Positions 32,510 through 44,915 of a stretch of 64,000 nucleotides of DNA are shown here, piece after piece. The position numbers were made by a program, and so were the translations under genes. How positions within the stretch are numbered: position 1 is the stretch's first letter; every line of letters begins with the position of its first letter. Origin of the DNA: Immersiella caudata. Taxonomy: Eukaryota > Ascomycota > Sordariomycetes > Sordariales > Lasiosphaeriaceae. The DNA lies in NCBI GenBank assembly GCA_030512335.1, contig JAULSU010000007.1, positions 2,852,001 to 2,916,000 on the forward strand, given 5' to 3'. Below the pieces are notes generated by a model. The model saw only the letters and a program-made list of their open reading frames with translations. It was not told the DNA's origin and searched no databases.

Positions 32510-35500
32510 ATGCCTGGACTCGTCACGGCGACTGGTGTTTTGGCCTTCCTCGCCGACGAGGAGACCGAGCTCAAGGTCTTCGCCCTCAAAACCCTCAACG
32601 ATGACATCGACACCGTCTGGACCGAGGTCGCTGGCGCGCTGAGCCAAATGTTTGTTTTCCGGGCCCTTGACGATTGATTGCTTTGCTGACGGAATTTGCG
32701 AACAGCGAGGCCCTCTACGAAGACGAGTCTTTTCCCGAACGCCAGCTTGCCGCTCTCGTTCTTGCCAAGGTCTACTTCCACCTCCAGGCCTACAATGAGA
32801 GCATGACCTTTGCTCTGGCCGCTGGCCCGCTCTTTAAGCTTGACGCGCCTGGCGAGTTCGAGGAGACCATCATCTCCAAGTGCATTGACCAGTACATCGC
32901 CGGGTCTGCTCAGCGTCACGCTCCTGCCAAGCAGTCCAAGAACGACATCTCGCTCCCGGCTCTGTCCATCCCCTTCGGTGGCGGCGCTGGCGAAGGCGCC
33001 GCCCTGATCTCGCCCACCACTCCCTTTTCCCAGTCGACCCTCCCGTCCAAATCGCTACTCTCGCGTGCCTCAACCGACAACACCATCCTGGATCCCACCT
33101 TCCAGCCTACCAAGGAGGGCCGCTCGGCATCGGTGGCTCAGGTCACCGACATCGGCACCCAGAACGCGTTGCAAAATGTCATCGAGCGCCTCTTCGAGAG
33201 CTGCTTGAAGGAGGGCAAGTACCGACAGGTGGTGGGTATTGCTGTGGAGGCCAAGAACCTTGACGTTCTTCGCCGTGTTATTAAGCGCGCCAGTGAAGAT
33301 GCTAAGCGATCCAAGACCAAGGCTCAGGAGTCCGGTCAAGGGCCTGCTGAAGAGCTTATGGACTACGCGCTAAGCATTTGCATGGATGTGGTGCAGGAGC
33401 GGAGCTTGCGGACGGAAATTCTGCGGTTGATTCTCGATCTCCTTAGCGACATCCCCAACCCCGACTACTTTGCGATCGCAAAGTGCGTAGTCTATCTCGA
33501 TTCGGACGAAGAGGCCTCCACGATGCTTCGGCAGCTTATCGCGAAGGGTGACCAAAACACGATCGCTATTGCCTACCAGATCGCCTTTGACCTCTACGAC
33601 AACGGTACGCAAGAGTTCCTGGCCAAGGCTCTCAAGTCTCTGCCCTCGGGCGAACCACCAAAGAAGCCCGAAGCCCAGGAACAGAAAGAGGGTGATGCTG
33701 AGACGGAACCTCTCCTCCAAGATCAAGAGGGATCCGAGGAGGAGCTTCCGGAAGAAGCTGCGAAAGCGTACAGGAACATCCGGTCTATTCTCGACGGCAG
33801 CAAGGCCATCAAGCTGAACCTGGAGTTCCTCTACCGCAACAACCACACCGATCTCAGCATTCTCAATAAGGTCCGGGACAGCCTCGAGGCCCGAAACTCC
33901 ATCTTCCACTCGGCTGTTACATTCTGCAACGCGTTCATGAATGCCGGCACTACACACGACAAGTTTTTCAGGGACAACCTGGACTGGTTGGGTAAGGCCG
34001 CGAACTGGTCCAAGTTCACGGCTACTGCCGCGCTGGGTGTCATCCACCGTGGAAATCTCACCCAGGCTCGTAAGCTCCTCGAGCCTTACCTCCCCAAGCA
34101 GGGAAGCGTTAGTAGCGGCTCCGTCTACAGCCAGGGAGGAGCTCTGTATGCCTACGGCCTTATCCACGCGAACCACGGTGCAGATGCTCTCGACTATCTC
34201 CGCGCCGTGTTCAATGCCGGAAATGTGGAGGTTGTTCACCACGGCGGTGCCCTCGGCCTGGGTCTCGCCGGAATGGCCACCGGCAACGAGCAAATCTACG
34301 ACGACCTCAGGGCAGTGCTGTTTGGGGATTCGGCGCTGAGTGGCGAGGCTGTTGGCGTGGCCATGGGCTTGATCATGTTGGGCACCGGAGATGCTCAGGC
34401 GCTTGAAACGATGTTTACCTACGCTCATGAAACTACGCACGAGAAGATTGTCCGTGGCTGCGCTATCGGCATGGCGCTCATTATGTTTGGGCGACAGGAA
34501 GGCGCAGACATCATGATCGAAGGTCTGCTCAGCGACCCTGATCCGGCTTTGCGCTATGGTGGTATCCTCACCGTTGCCATGGCATACTGCGGAACCGGCA
34601 GCAACAAGGCCATTCGCAAGCTCCTCCACTTTGCTGTGAGCGATGTGAATGACGATGTGCGCCGTATTGCCGTCATGAGCTTGGGCTTCATCTTGTTCCG
34701 GAAGCCCGGCAGCGTTCCTCGTATGGTGGAGCTCCTTGCTGAGTCTTACAATCCCCATGTGCGGTATGGGTCCGCCATGGCGCTCGGAATCTCTTGCGCT
34801 GGCACTGGTCTTGACGAGGCCATCGACCTGCTGGAGCCCATGATGAAGGACCCAACTGACTTTGTCCGCCAGGGCGCTCTCATCGCCCTGGCCATGATCA
34901 TGGTCCAGCAGAACGAGGTCATGAACCCCAAGGTCGCCGCCATCCGTAAGACCCTGAAGAAGGTCGTCGGTGACCGCCACGAGGACGCCATGACCAAGTT
35001 TGGTGCTTCCTTGGCGTTGGGTATCATCGACGCTGGCGGTCGCAATTGCACGATCGGCCTTCAGACCCAAACCGGTAACCTCAACATGCCTGGCATTATC
35101 GGTATGGCGGTCTTCACGCAGTACTGGTACTGGTTCCCCTTCACCCACTTTCTGTCGCTCAGCTTTGTGCCCACGTCGATCATCGGCCTTGACCACGACC
35201 TTGAGATCCCGAGCTTCAAGTTCCACTGTGCCACCCGCCCGAGCCTCTTCGATTACCCACCCGAGCAGGAGGTCAAGACCGAGGAGGGACCGACGCTGGT
35301 TTCGACTGCCATCCTCTCCACCACTGCGCAGGCTAAGCGCCGAGCCCAGAAGAAGGAACGTGCCCAGCGTAGGGAAAGCATGGACATTGACTCTACTCCT
35401 GTGGCAAAGGCTTCCCTGCAACCCCCCGCAGACAAGATGGACGTTGACGACGACAAGAATGCCAAGGCGGAGGATTCCAAGGACAAGAAGGAAGGTGAAG

Positions 35501-36082
35501 CGGTTACCGAGAAGGAGTCCACCCCAGAGGCCAAGAAGAAGGCGGAGAAGGAGAAGGTCGGATATGAGATTGAGAACATGTCTCGCGTCCTCCCTGGCCA
35601 GCTCAAGTACATCAACTTCCCGGTCGGCCGGTACAAGCCAGTCAAGAAGGTAAGCTACCCGAAGATGAAAATCGCTACATGTTTGCTAACCACTTGCACA
35701 GCCTACTGGTGGTGTTCTTCTGCTCCAGGATACACAGCCTGATGAGCCCAAGGCTCTTATCGAGGAGAAGCTCAAGAAGGCAACCACGGAGAGAGCACCA
35801 GTGGCGGGTGCTGGAGCTACGCCTAGGCAGCAATCGGGACAGAGCGCTGCGCAAAACTTGCTCTCTCAGGTCCAGCGCAGCGGCGGCAACATGCGCGACA
35901 TCAACGAGCTCCTCCAGCTCGCCCAGCGATCGAGCATGGCTCAGGCGTCGGCAATAAGCGGCAGTGGCGCGGCGGCAGCGGCCGGCGTTTTGACTGCCAT
36001 TGACGAGGATGGCGAGGGGGACGAAGAAGCGCCTGTCCCCAAGGACTTTGAGTATTTCACCGATGCGGAGGAGGATGAATAG
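32510..36082 (+). CDS. RPN2: 26S proteasome regulatory subunit Rpn2
   Basis: Exons 32510-32649, 32706-35649 and 35702-36082 with introns of 56 and 52 nt encode 1154 aa. The first intron (donor GTTTGT) restores SQIEALYEDESFPER, the conserved N-terminal helix pair. The centre carries proteasome/cyclosome repeats (e.g. GGALYAYGLIHANHG, GGALGLGLAGMATG, GSAMALGISCAGTG), forming the toroid. An acidic/Lys-rich segment near residues 890-970 is probably disordered. The C-terminus ends KDFEYFTDAEEDE, like the Rpn13-binding tail of other Rpn2 proteins. It scaffolds the base of the 19S particle, next to Rpn1, Rpn10 and Rpn13. Confidence 0.97.
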
Positions 36083-36622
36083 ACGTAGACTAATAGGCAG
36101 AGGAAGCGACGTTGTACACTATTGTTACATTTGTGTATCACTCACAAGATCCTTGAGGCAAATAGAAAGGGCGATTTGTCCATTGCTACTGACCTGATGA
36201 ACGTGAAGTTGTGTCGTCGCTTTTGACCGCGTCAAGCTTAGTCCAAGAGCGGGCGTTCGCGTTGATTGGGGGACCCTGAAATCACATGCAGGTCCGGATT
36301 TGGCGACGTCATTGACCTCTCACAGCATGGTGCACTGACACGCAGAAAAATTGCCCGGAAGCGATGACGACCTGAAGCTGCTGGCCGAAGGCAATTGCGC
36401 TCGTCGGGTTGGTCTAAACAACCCGTCAACCCGCTGATCGAGCCCTTCACCCTTTATATTGTGTATTGCTGTAAGTCATGGACACTCGATCGCATCGTCC
36501 TCCCGCTCACCAACCTTTCTCAGCACGCGACACCGCATTTCCAGTTCCCGCTTCTCCCTTTGCGCCGCGATAACCCCAACTCCCACCACCAGCCCAACCA
36601 CGAACCGAATCTACCGCCCGCC
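36083..36622. other. Intergenic, no gene seen
   Basis: 3' flank of RPN2 and 5' leader/promoter of the DUF1769 gene, with a C-rich leader just before the start codon. Confidence 0.5.
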
Positions 36623-37921
36623 ATGGCCGACAAATACATCATCCGCGTCACCGCGGGCCCCTCGTACAACCTCGACGACCACGTCGAAGTCCCGGTCAAC
36701 CAACCACACCCTGTCAACATCACCCACGACCACATGGACATCGATCTCAACGTGCGCATCCGCGACTACCGTGGTCTCCCTCGAAACTCCCCGTCGCACT
36801 CCCCGTACTTCGATCTCGAGCCGCACAATTACAACCAAGACCAATACAGCGTCGCTTTGCGCTTCACGCCCAAGCGACCTTCCCAGTCGAAGCAAGAACA
36901 AGGGGACAACATCAACGAGGAAGACGGGGAGAAAGATGAAGATGAAAGAGATGTGGAGGGTATCTCTGCAGAGGATTTACAATTCGGAAATGACTTTGAC
37001 CATCCGATTAGGGATCGCCTCCCGCCCGGTTTCGGCACGGCCATGAACATAGTGAAGTGGTGGATCGACCCCGGTCTAGAAGGCGATGCCTATGCAGATA
37101 TGCCGTACCTATACGGCCCGGTGCTGAGCTCGTTTAACTGTGTGCATGCCGGGGCGGGCGAGCACGACGAGGAGAAGGGCGGGTTGTGGTTTGAAGAGGG
37201 GGGCGATGAGACGGGAATGGAGAGGCGGAGGGAGTGGGGCGCGCCGGAGGATGGCAAGGCGAGGATGAAGTGGGCGCTGAGGGCAGAGAATAAGGCGAGG
37301 TGGGTGTGGGAATATGGGAGGACTTACGGGGTGGATTTTTATAATCCGTATGTGGACTTCAATGAGTTTGCGTTGAGGCTACCGGGGTTTCATCTGCCGA
37401 TTATCAAGTATTGGGATGGGCAGGGGTTGAGGTAAGTTTTCCCTTCCTTTCTTTTGTTTTGGTGGTGGCAGGACTGTCCTCCCCTTTCCTCCAAGCGGCG
37501 CGGTGATGCCTAGCAGTGGCATCAACCCCCCATCTTCACCCGCCCTCCTGGTTCAGGAGTGGCATACAGAAGAAAAACACAAACGCCAAGGCAGGCAGCC
37601 AGCTAGTACTTCACCGCGATAAGGGATCTCACACGCTTGCTTAACCCCAACAGGCAACCCAAACGCTCACACCAACTCAGATACGTCCTCCGCAACCGCT
37701 CCACAGGCCAGGTGTATCTGGTCGTGCTGTTTACGCTCTACCTCAAGGAAGATGTCAACGAGGATGGCTCGCTGAAGCCGGCCGCGTTGCAGGCCACGGA
37801 GAGGGCATCCGGTGGGAAGGGAGAGAAGGGCAAGCCGATGAAGAACGATGATATGGAGGTTTTTGTCAAGGATTCTGACAGGGAAAAGGCGGGCGATACG
37901 AATGATGATGATGTGGACTGA
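36623..37921 (+). CDS. DUF1769 (UPF0590) family protein
   Basis: Exons 36623-37431 and 37654-37921 join across an unusually long 222-nt intron (GTAAGT, CTTAAC, CAG; phase 2) into 358 aa. The start at 36623 is ATG GCC GAC AAA in a good context. Characteristic segments are YIIRVTAGPSYNL, a central acidic insert (EEDGEKDEDERDVEG) and FDHPIRDRLPPGFGTAMNIV. Further on are PGLEGDAYADMPYLYGP, the FNCVHAG segment, and RYVLRNRSTGQVYLVVLFTL after the intron. This matches the fungal DUF1769 pattern, whose function is unknown. The C-terminus is acidic (TNDDDVD). No signal peptide is present. Confidence 0.85.
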
Positions 37922-38183
37922 GTAGCGGATGGCGTTATTTGGATCATGGTAAGCCGTTAGCGTATAGCTGCGAGCGCAGGGCGTAATGGGATACATGAAA
38001 GGCTTGGTTCTGATAGAGATGTTATGTACCATAGATAGAAGGCGACAATACGATACCACTCCTTTATTCGGAATCCTAACTCTTCATAACCAAACGCAAA
38101 CAAGGCTACGCAAGATGCTATGCTATACATGCCTATGCAATACATGCTTGATGCTAAATTAAATGCAGATTATCACCCGTATG

Positions 38184-40305
38184 CTACCTTTGTCCCAGTT
38201 GCTGCTTTCCGGGTCAGTATATTCTTAAAAATATGGGGAGATCAACTTACACTTGCAAAAGGACTTCGCGCTCTTATCCTCTCTCCGTAAAATACTAAAA
38301 CCCATGGTACCACCGTCAGACCTATCGCAATGGCCCCGAGCAAGCATGTAGCGCGGGTCTCGCCAAGATTCGTGAAGAGGGCCGCCGTGACAAGCGGAAA
38401 CGCGCCTCCCACGAGATTTCGACACATCGACTGAGCTGCCAAGGCTGACGAAGCGTACTGGTTGTACGAGTCTGCGAAATAGTTGAAGATGGCCAAGTAG
38501 ATGCTGAGAATGCCCATGGTCGCCAGCGCAAGACCGATGCATGAGAAGATCCAGTGTATATGGGGGCGAGCGGTGAGGCCGAAGATGAACAACCCAGCTG
38601 GGAGGAGAATGCTTGTCACACAGGCGAAATAGATTCGAGCCTCTGGGGCGTCTGCGGGGAATCTGCGGCGGATGAATGCCCAAATCTTGTCCGACCTTGA
38701 GGACGGTGCAGCCTGGCCCCCACTCCTGGCCTCCTCATCGCTGTTTGAAAGCTCCTCGCCGACGAGAGTGAGTGACGAAGCAGACGGAGAGTCGCCGGGG
38801 ACCGCCCATTTCGGATGGTGCAAGATACGCTCTAGCCATATGCTGAGAATTGTTCCAATAATGCCTCCGATGGCGAGGGAAACGAATGCGTACCCTGACT
38901 GCTCAATGTCCCATCCGTATTGACGCTTGAAGACCAGAGGAATCGACCCAAACGAGAGGTAGAGCACACCCCATGCAAAGGATACCCACACAGAGAAGAA
39001 AAACACAATCGACTCGCTGAAGAGCAGGTGAAATGGCCGCGAGACCGAGACGGTGACCATCTTGCCAAGTGACGAGCGCTCTTCATCCTCCTTCACGATC
39101 CAGCGAACACGTTTGAGGCTGGCATCGGGGGACACGGTTGGTGGAACACTGTGCATTTTGCCCTTTTCTTCGTCCGAACTTCCCTCCGTCCCAGACGAGT
39201 CGGAGGACCCTGTGGGCTTGCTTTCGTTGACCCAGACTCCGTAGTGACCCTGATTTTCCAGCTCTTCATACCACTTGTTCAATGCCTTTGCCTTTCTTGA
39301 GAGGAGGACCGACCCTCGACTTTCCTTGAGCAGAACCGCCAGCGCTAGCATCAACAAGGAGCCCATGATGACTTGATGCCAAAACACCCACTTCCAGGCA
39401 GCAGCATTTCCGGTGCCAATGTGGCCTAGCCGTCGGGTCATAATTGCAGCGAAAAGAGGTCCGGCTCCTGTTCCAATCATGACTGCCCCGCTGAACAGAG
39501 CCATAGGTGTGTTTCGTCCTTCTTTTCCCCTGCAAATGTGTCAGCCGCCGTATACGCTGCGGGTTTGTGTTACCAGCGGGAATGACGCGGAGTTGTTGAG
39601 CCATGGTAGGAAGCCTCGGCGATACTCCCGCTTCCCTCTCACCCGGTAATAGAACTGCGAGTCAATGAGAGATACGTACCACATGTCCGCAATCACACCG
39701 CCGACCATCGTGCTGAAGACTGACGCCCCAATGCCAACGAACAGTCTCGCAATGAGCATGCCTGCCAAGTTCCGGACGACGCCGCAGACCGCCTGGAAGA
39801 TGACATAAACGATACCTGACACCACGAATACTGGGTAGCGTCCGTTCATCTCAGAAAACGGGGCCAGGAACATCGGTGCCAACGCGAAGCCCACACAGAA
39901 CGTCGTAATTCCTACAAGAACGGTGACGTTGGAAGAAGCCCCGAGATCCTCACGTATCAAATCTTGTGGTGGGGAGTAGGAACCGGAGGTGTATGCTGTG
40001 AGAAACGTGGCCATGCATGACAGAAATAGGACCATGTTCTTCCGTGAATTTGGCCATCCGAGAGGATTTGCGTAAGGCGTGAGGTCCGGAGAAGGGAGTG
40101 CCCCATCTTTCGACACTGATGCTCCGGACGAGTTGGAATTTGTTATATTGGGCACCGGTAATGGCGTTTTGAAGGTCAGATAGAGGTATTCGATCTCTGC
40201 GTCAGGCTCCATCTTCTCTTGCCTTCTCTCGGGGCTAGTCTCTGTTTCTCCCAATGGTGTGCCAAGAGGGAGTGCCCGCCCATTTTGGATCTCGTCACTA
40301 TCCAT
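38184..40305 (-). CDS. Major facilitator superfamily transporter (DHA1-like)
   Basis: Exons 39680-40305, 38251-39529 and a proposed 18-nt exon 38184-38201 encode 640 aa. Introns are 150 nt (GTACGT...CTGAC...CAG) and 49 nt (GTAAGT...ACTGAC...CAG). If the last intron is not used, the protein ends ASVS at 38242. The N-terminus is cytosolic and hydrophilic (~100 residues), followed by 12 predicted membrane segments split by a long central loop (Ser/Glu-rich, about residues 310-370). GRYPVFVVSG after the second helix fits MFS motif A, and KEGRNTPMALFS lies in the middle. The layout resembles fungal drug:H+ antiporters more than sugar porters. The substrate is unknown. Confidence 0.88.
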
Positions 40306-41889
40306 CCTGTTCTGTGTTCCCAGATCGAAGAGTTAGAAGAAAAGCGCTGTCATACGCGGTGACGGTGATCTCCGTGGCCGGGGTTGAAGCGCAAGGTAAC
40401 AGACGGGTCCACGCGCGGGAGTTGTACGAGATGGTGTGAAGCGAACACAACACCAGCTCGCGCCCTTATGACTGGCTTGGTGTTGAGCGATGGTGACAGC
40501 CCACGAGCGGAAAGTCCAGATACGGAAAGAACAGACAACGGAGACGGTCCCAGAAGTACGGGCCTGCACACAAAGGGCGCAGGCACGTCACCGTTCAAGA
40601 AATCCGAAGTCGCTTTGGAAATCCCACACGGAAGCGTATGCAGACCGGTCCTAAACCCGGGGGCGTATCCAGCTTGGCAAGATGCTAGGACGGTTCGAGC
40701 TCGAGCAGTCGGCATAGTCCCGTGGATTTGTCAAGACCGCTTCTTGAAGACCCGGACCTGCCAAGCTTGTTGCTAAGATTTTCCGTTCCCCTGGCGCGAT
40801 ATGCCGCTGGAACCGCAGAAGTGGAGTTGGGGAGGAGGAGAGCGAAGCCATGGCTCCGGGCCAGCGCGGTGGGGGCGCATCTTGGACAGTTTTCTCTACG
40901 TACTTGAAATTCCATGCGGTCGCAGTGGAGGGGGTGGCGGAAGCTTGCCGACCAACTGCTCATGGGCGGAAGCTTATCTCGTCATCGCTGCCGCGGTTTG
41001 GAAGCCACCAACTTCTCCGTTCCGTCTTGGCTGCCGCGTGCGGCGTCCTAGACCGCTGCGAGCGGCGCATTTCCTGGTCCCCGGGACTTTCATTGCGCGC
41101 CCAACGCCATGCATCGAGAAGATGAAGCTCTTTCTTTTGGTATAGATGCTGGATGCTGTCCGGGGCTTCCCAGAACGGGGCTAATCCAGCAGCGTCACGC
41201 GCGATGGGAAGATTGCAGAGGATCGAAGGGCGAGCGGTGGCGTCAGAGGGCCGTGTTTGGTGCAAGAGCTGCGAGGTACATCGTCGTTGGACGCCCTGTG
41301 CGAACTCCACAGATGGAAGGAACTGCTGGCAGTTGCGGCTTAAACCCGATTATTCCCCATGTCTTGGATGCCCGGAAGGTGCGACCCCATGCACTTCGGT
41401 CTTGGCGTATCTTGGCAGTGTTTTCTCGACCACATGCCTCCCACGGTTTGCTCCTCGCTAAACGCGCTGACCAATTCAGAGCTGACAACGATGCCGGTGC
41501 CACCTTGAACAGCGACTACTGCAATGGAAGGGAAGCCGGCAGTTGGTGAGAGCAGCCGCCGCACACCGGCTCGGAGGCAGACAGTATCCGCCGGCATTGA
41601 TGCGGTGTGGCTCCCGCCGTCACCGTCGTCACCGCCATCACGTCGCTCGAGGAAAATACGGACGAAGCTGGTCAGATCTGCATTCTACGCCAAACCGAAA
41701 TGCTGCTAGAAACACCTCGTTTCTCAATATTTACAGGCCAAAATTGGCACACCTCCATCAATACAGAAATCTGGACCGCCGTGTGCCGGTCATTCCACTC
41801 TTTTCCAGGCTACGCTCCGCCCTTCCGACAGCAACGATGCGGCAACGGACCGCACAAGTATATCCAAGAAGCTCTCAGACCAAGCGCGC
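40306..41889. other. Intergenic, no gene called
   Basis: 1.6 kb of GC-rich DNA lies upstream of the MFS gene and downstream of the CE15 gene. Many overlapping open frames (up to 146 codons) occur on both strands with no splice pattern, motif or gene-like composition. It could hold decayed or noncoding sequence. Confidence 0.45.
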
Positions 41890-43074
41890 CTAAGAGAGGG
41901 TGGGAACGGTCCATGGTGCCCAGGAGTTGACATCAACGGTGACGGCGCTTCGCTCAACTGCGCCAGGGGCGGCGCCGGTGCCGACGAGGAAGTGGTTGAT
42001 GTACGAAGTGAGCTCGGACTGCTGACCGCTGGGGAATTGGCAATGGCTGTTTCCGCCCTGGAGGGAGAAGCCCATGTTGTTGGGCGTGCCATATGCCTTG
42101 TAGATGAGGCGACCAGCCTGCATGCAGCCAGTGGTCGACACGGGACCGAGCCAGTCGATGTTGTTCTCAAACGCAACCAGGCCGCGGGGCACGGTGAGTG
42201 CCGCCAGCATGTGGTGATCGGCCGGGACAGTGGGGATGGCGCGGACGTAGGCGTCAAAGTTCTTGGAGAACCACACGTTCTCGCCGATAATTTGCGACGC
42301 GGTTTGGATGTTCTTGCCCGCGCTCTTCTGCTGGTCACTGATACGCCAGCAAGCGGCACCACCGGAACCAGACTCCTGCGGGATGGCCAAGGCGATACGG
42401 TTGACGAGGGCGCCCGCGATCATGGCACCCTTGCCGTTACGGGAGCAGCCCGTGACGCCGAGGCGCTTGGTGTCGATGCCGGATGAGGCACCGACCTGCT
42501 CAAGACCGTCGATGAGACGGTCAATACCCCAGGCCCACGCGGTCAGGGCACCCGCCGAGTGGCTGGAGCCAAAGAGGTCATAGAAGAGACCACGGCCACG
42601 CGAAGAGCCACCAGACTGGGCAGCAAAAGCATCGTTGCCGAAGGTGATGGAACCGACACCCGCAGGGATCGGGATGGAGGATCCACCGACGCCAATGATG
42701 GCCGGACCGGGAGAGCTGCCCGAGGGCTTCCTGATGCTCGCCGAGAAGCTGATGGTCTTGCTGCCGACAGTCACACGGACGGTGATGCCAGTACCGCTGA
42801 GTGTTGCCTCAACCTTGTCTGGGGGCGGGGGGTACGTGCCGAGCTCGTACTGCTGGAGGATCTTGTTGATCTCCTGGCGACGGCACTCGAACTCGGCCTT
42901 GGTGGTAACCTTTTGGCCGCCAGCGGTGGTAAACGGGTCAGGGAGCTTGGCGACGTTCACGGTCGGGTATGAGTTCGCGGTAGTGCAGGTCTGGCGCTCA
43001 AAGATCTCGTTGGCGGGAGCAGCCACGGCGAGCGCGGCGCCGGCGGCCAGGAGTGCGGTTGCCAGATGGACCAT
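41890..43074 (-). CDS. 4-O-methyl-glucuronoyl methylesterase (CE15)
   Basis: A single exon of 394 aa starts at ATG 43074. MVHLATALLAAGAALAVAA is a signal peptide. The mature chain starts near the QTCTTANSYP segment seen in characterised enzymes. The catalytic elbow GVTGCSRNGKGA places the nucleophile at Ser211, with Glu234 in PQESGSGG and His344 in NSHCQFPSG. These nearly match the published Ser213/Glu236/His346 of the thermophilic StGE2, as I recall it. The enzyme cleaves ester bonds between lignin alcohols and glucuronic acid on xylan, outside the cell. No carbohydrate-binding module is attached. The AA9 gene starts 1.84 kb away on the other strand. Confidence 0.96.
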   Translation of the reverse strand: MVHLATALLAAGAALAVAAPANEIFERQTCTTANSYPTVNVAKLPDPFTTAGGQKVTTKAEFECRRQEINKILQQYELGTYPPPPDKVEATLSGTGITVRVTVGSKTISFSASIRKPSGSSPGPAIIGVGGSSIPIPAGVGSITFGNDAFAAQSGGSSRGRGLFYDLFGSSHSAGALTAWAWGIDRLIDGLEQVGASSGIDTKRLGVTGCSRNGKGAMIAGALVNRIALAIPQESGSGGAACWRISDQQKSAGKNIQTASQIIGENVWFSKNFDAYVRAIPTVPADHHMLAALTVPRGLVAFENNIDWLGPVSTTGCMQAGRLIYKAYGTPNNMGFSLQGGNSHCQFPSGQQSELTSYINHFLVGTGAAPGAVERSAVTVDVNSWAPWTVPTLS

Positions 43075-44915
43075 GTTTGCGATGCTGTTGCGAGGAGTCA
43101 AAGCAGGGTGGGCGGTAGCTGAGCTTTCCCCTGACGAGCTGGCCGTCTCCGCGTCTGCATCTTATACGGTTCCTGGTGCGTTCCCGGTTGGACGGCATGA
43201 GAGGTGTGCCTGGCTTCGATTATTCCGGCTGTGCTTCTTTGCCGGACGTGATTAATCGTGGGCCAGGCTGATAGTGGCATTCGCCAACAAATCGCCTTAC
43301 CAGCGCCCTGGCGCAAGGAGCCCAAGTGAGGCTCGCCGCCTTTCCCCACAGGCCCACGGTTAGAAGGAGCGGAACATTCCCCGCAGGCCCCATCTCGGTC
43401 CGCAACCGACCGCCGACCGGGAAGGGAACGCCAAGGCTTTGACACCCTTTGGCAGGTTGGGGTCGCATCATTCGGAGCACATCGATGCAGCCACTGGCAG
43501 CCATCGTTGGACGCGAGCGTGCGGCAGAATCGCCCTGGACACAAGCTCGACTTGGCACTTTGGGAGTGAAGAGGAACGATTGTCATCGGACCTCTTTAAT
43601 TCTTTCACGGGATTGGGGGAAGAATGTGGATAATATGGGTATTTGCAAGTGCATTGCCCATGAAACGCGTTTTCGCTGCTGCGCTGCTCCCTGCCGGGAC
43701 TTGTTGTGACACCGATTCGCCCGGGCAGACGGGGCACCAGGTGCCGAGGCGCTGTCACGGCCCCCCGATTCGGAGATGCACATCGCTGGGCGGCCAAGAT
43801 AACCTCACATCGTCATGATCGATCCAGCGCCCCTTATTTTGCCCTCTCCGTCTTTTCTTTTCACATGCCCCCACTTCCCGGCGCTTTTCCCAGAGCTTTA
43901 CTTCCCATCACCAACTTTCCGATCTGTCCTGCAATGGAACCTTGCTCCCTCGGCTGTGCTCTTCAAGCAAAGTTCGCAACAACCACCTCAATCGGCGTAT
44001 ATGACCTTACGGCCGAGCTACCTGCTATGGCAATGGCGGTATTGCGCAGCTTCGTCATCGCCAAGCTTGGTTACGGTTCCAACATTCGCCGCGGTCGTGC
44101 GGAGAGACAAGCTGGCATTACGGCAAAAGTCAAACCACGCCGTCCCAGATGCGGGACTGGAAGTGTCGTAGACCGCCAAGACATGTTGATGGAATCCACG
44201 GAGCTTTTAGAGTGGTACCCAGTAGTTCCTGGCTTCAATATCGAGAGAAAGTGAGCCGCAAGTACCAGAGACCCTGGTCATAGTTCTTCGTCGTGAGCTG
44301 CTACCTCGAGATCAAGAGATTTGGATTCTGGAGGTTTTCTTGACAACCATCACCATCCAATCTTTCACAGGCCGAATGCATGGTGCCTAGCGAGCTACAT
44401 TCGCGCCACAAAAATTCCTCCGTCAGCTCAACACCCTTTGTACCCTCGGCTCCTCTGCCGGGGAACCGACGTGACAGCGGCAAGGCACTTATAAGCCCGG
44501 TAATATAGGGGCCCAGGGTGGTTCGTCCGGGGTACCTGTATGCCATCTAGATTGGCATGCGGGGGGGTATGTACGCTCGACATATTGATCCACGCCGCAG
44601 TCGTAAGGTAGTACTTTCCCTTCTGGCAACACTCTGGAAGGCGAGCAAAATATAGTTGCGGAGGATAACCACCCATGGCTGCTACCAAACATTGCCTCTT
44701 CACAGTGTAGTTCTCGGCATATTCCCAACACTCTGCGTAGTATCCCTCCCCTGAATATTACCCCGAAATTTTTCTACATCCCACAGACGCTACCGATGCA
44801 CACTTCGGCTGTGGATTTGCCCCCCGTGTCGGAGGATTGATGGCTCTGGCACATGATATACCCACGAACACCCTTCGAATCCTACCTCGAACCCCCTTGG
44901 CCTCCTTTGACGACC
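43075..44915. promoter_or_regulatory. Divergent upstream region of CE15 and AA9 genes
   Basis: The 1.84 kb between the two start codons has no supported gene. The frame at 43706-44254 is long but lacks motifs. I did not find clear GGCTAA-type xylanase-regulator sites by eye, so co-regulation is not shown. Confidence 0.4.

Noticed and set aside
33370..35421. 683-codon open frame antisense to RPN2
   Set aside because: It lies wholly opposite a highly conserved coding exon and follows from strong C/G third-position bias. It has no domains or introns.
40384..41549. Several overlapping frames of 80-146 codons
   Set aside because: They occur on both strands without motifs or consistent codon bias, as expected for GC-rich noncoding DNA.
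41890..43074. Long frames on the plus strand across the CE15 gene
   Set aside because: They are shadows of a GC3-biased coding exon with no independent motif.
43706..44254. 182-codon plus-strand frame between CE15 and AA9
   Set aside because: No domain, signal peptide or splice support; composition like the surrounding noncoding DNA.
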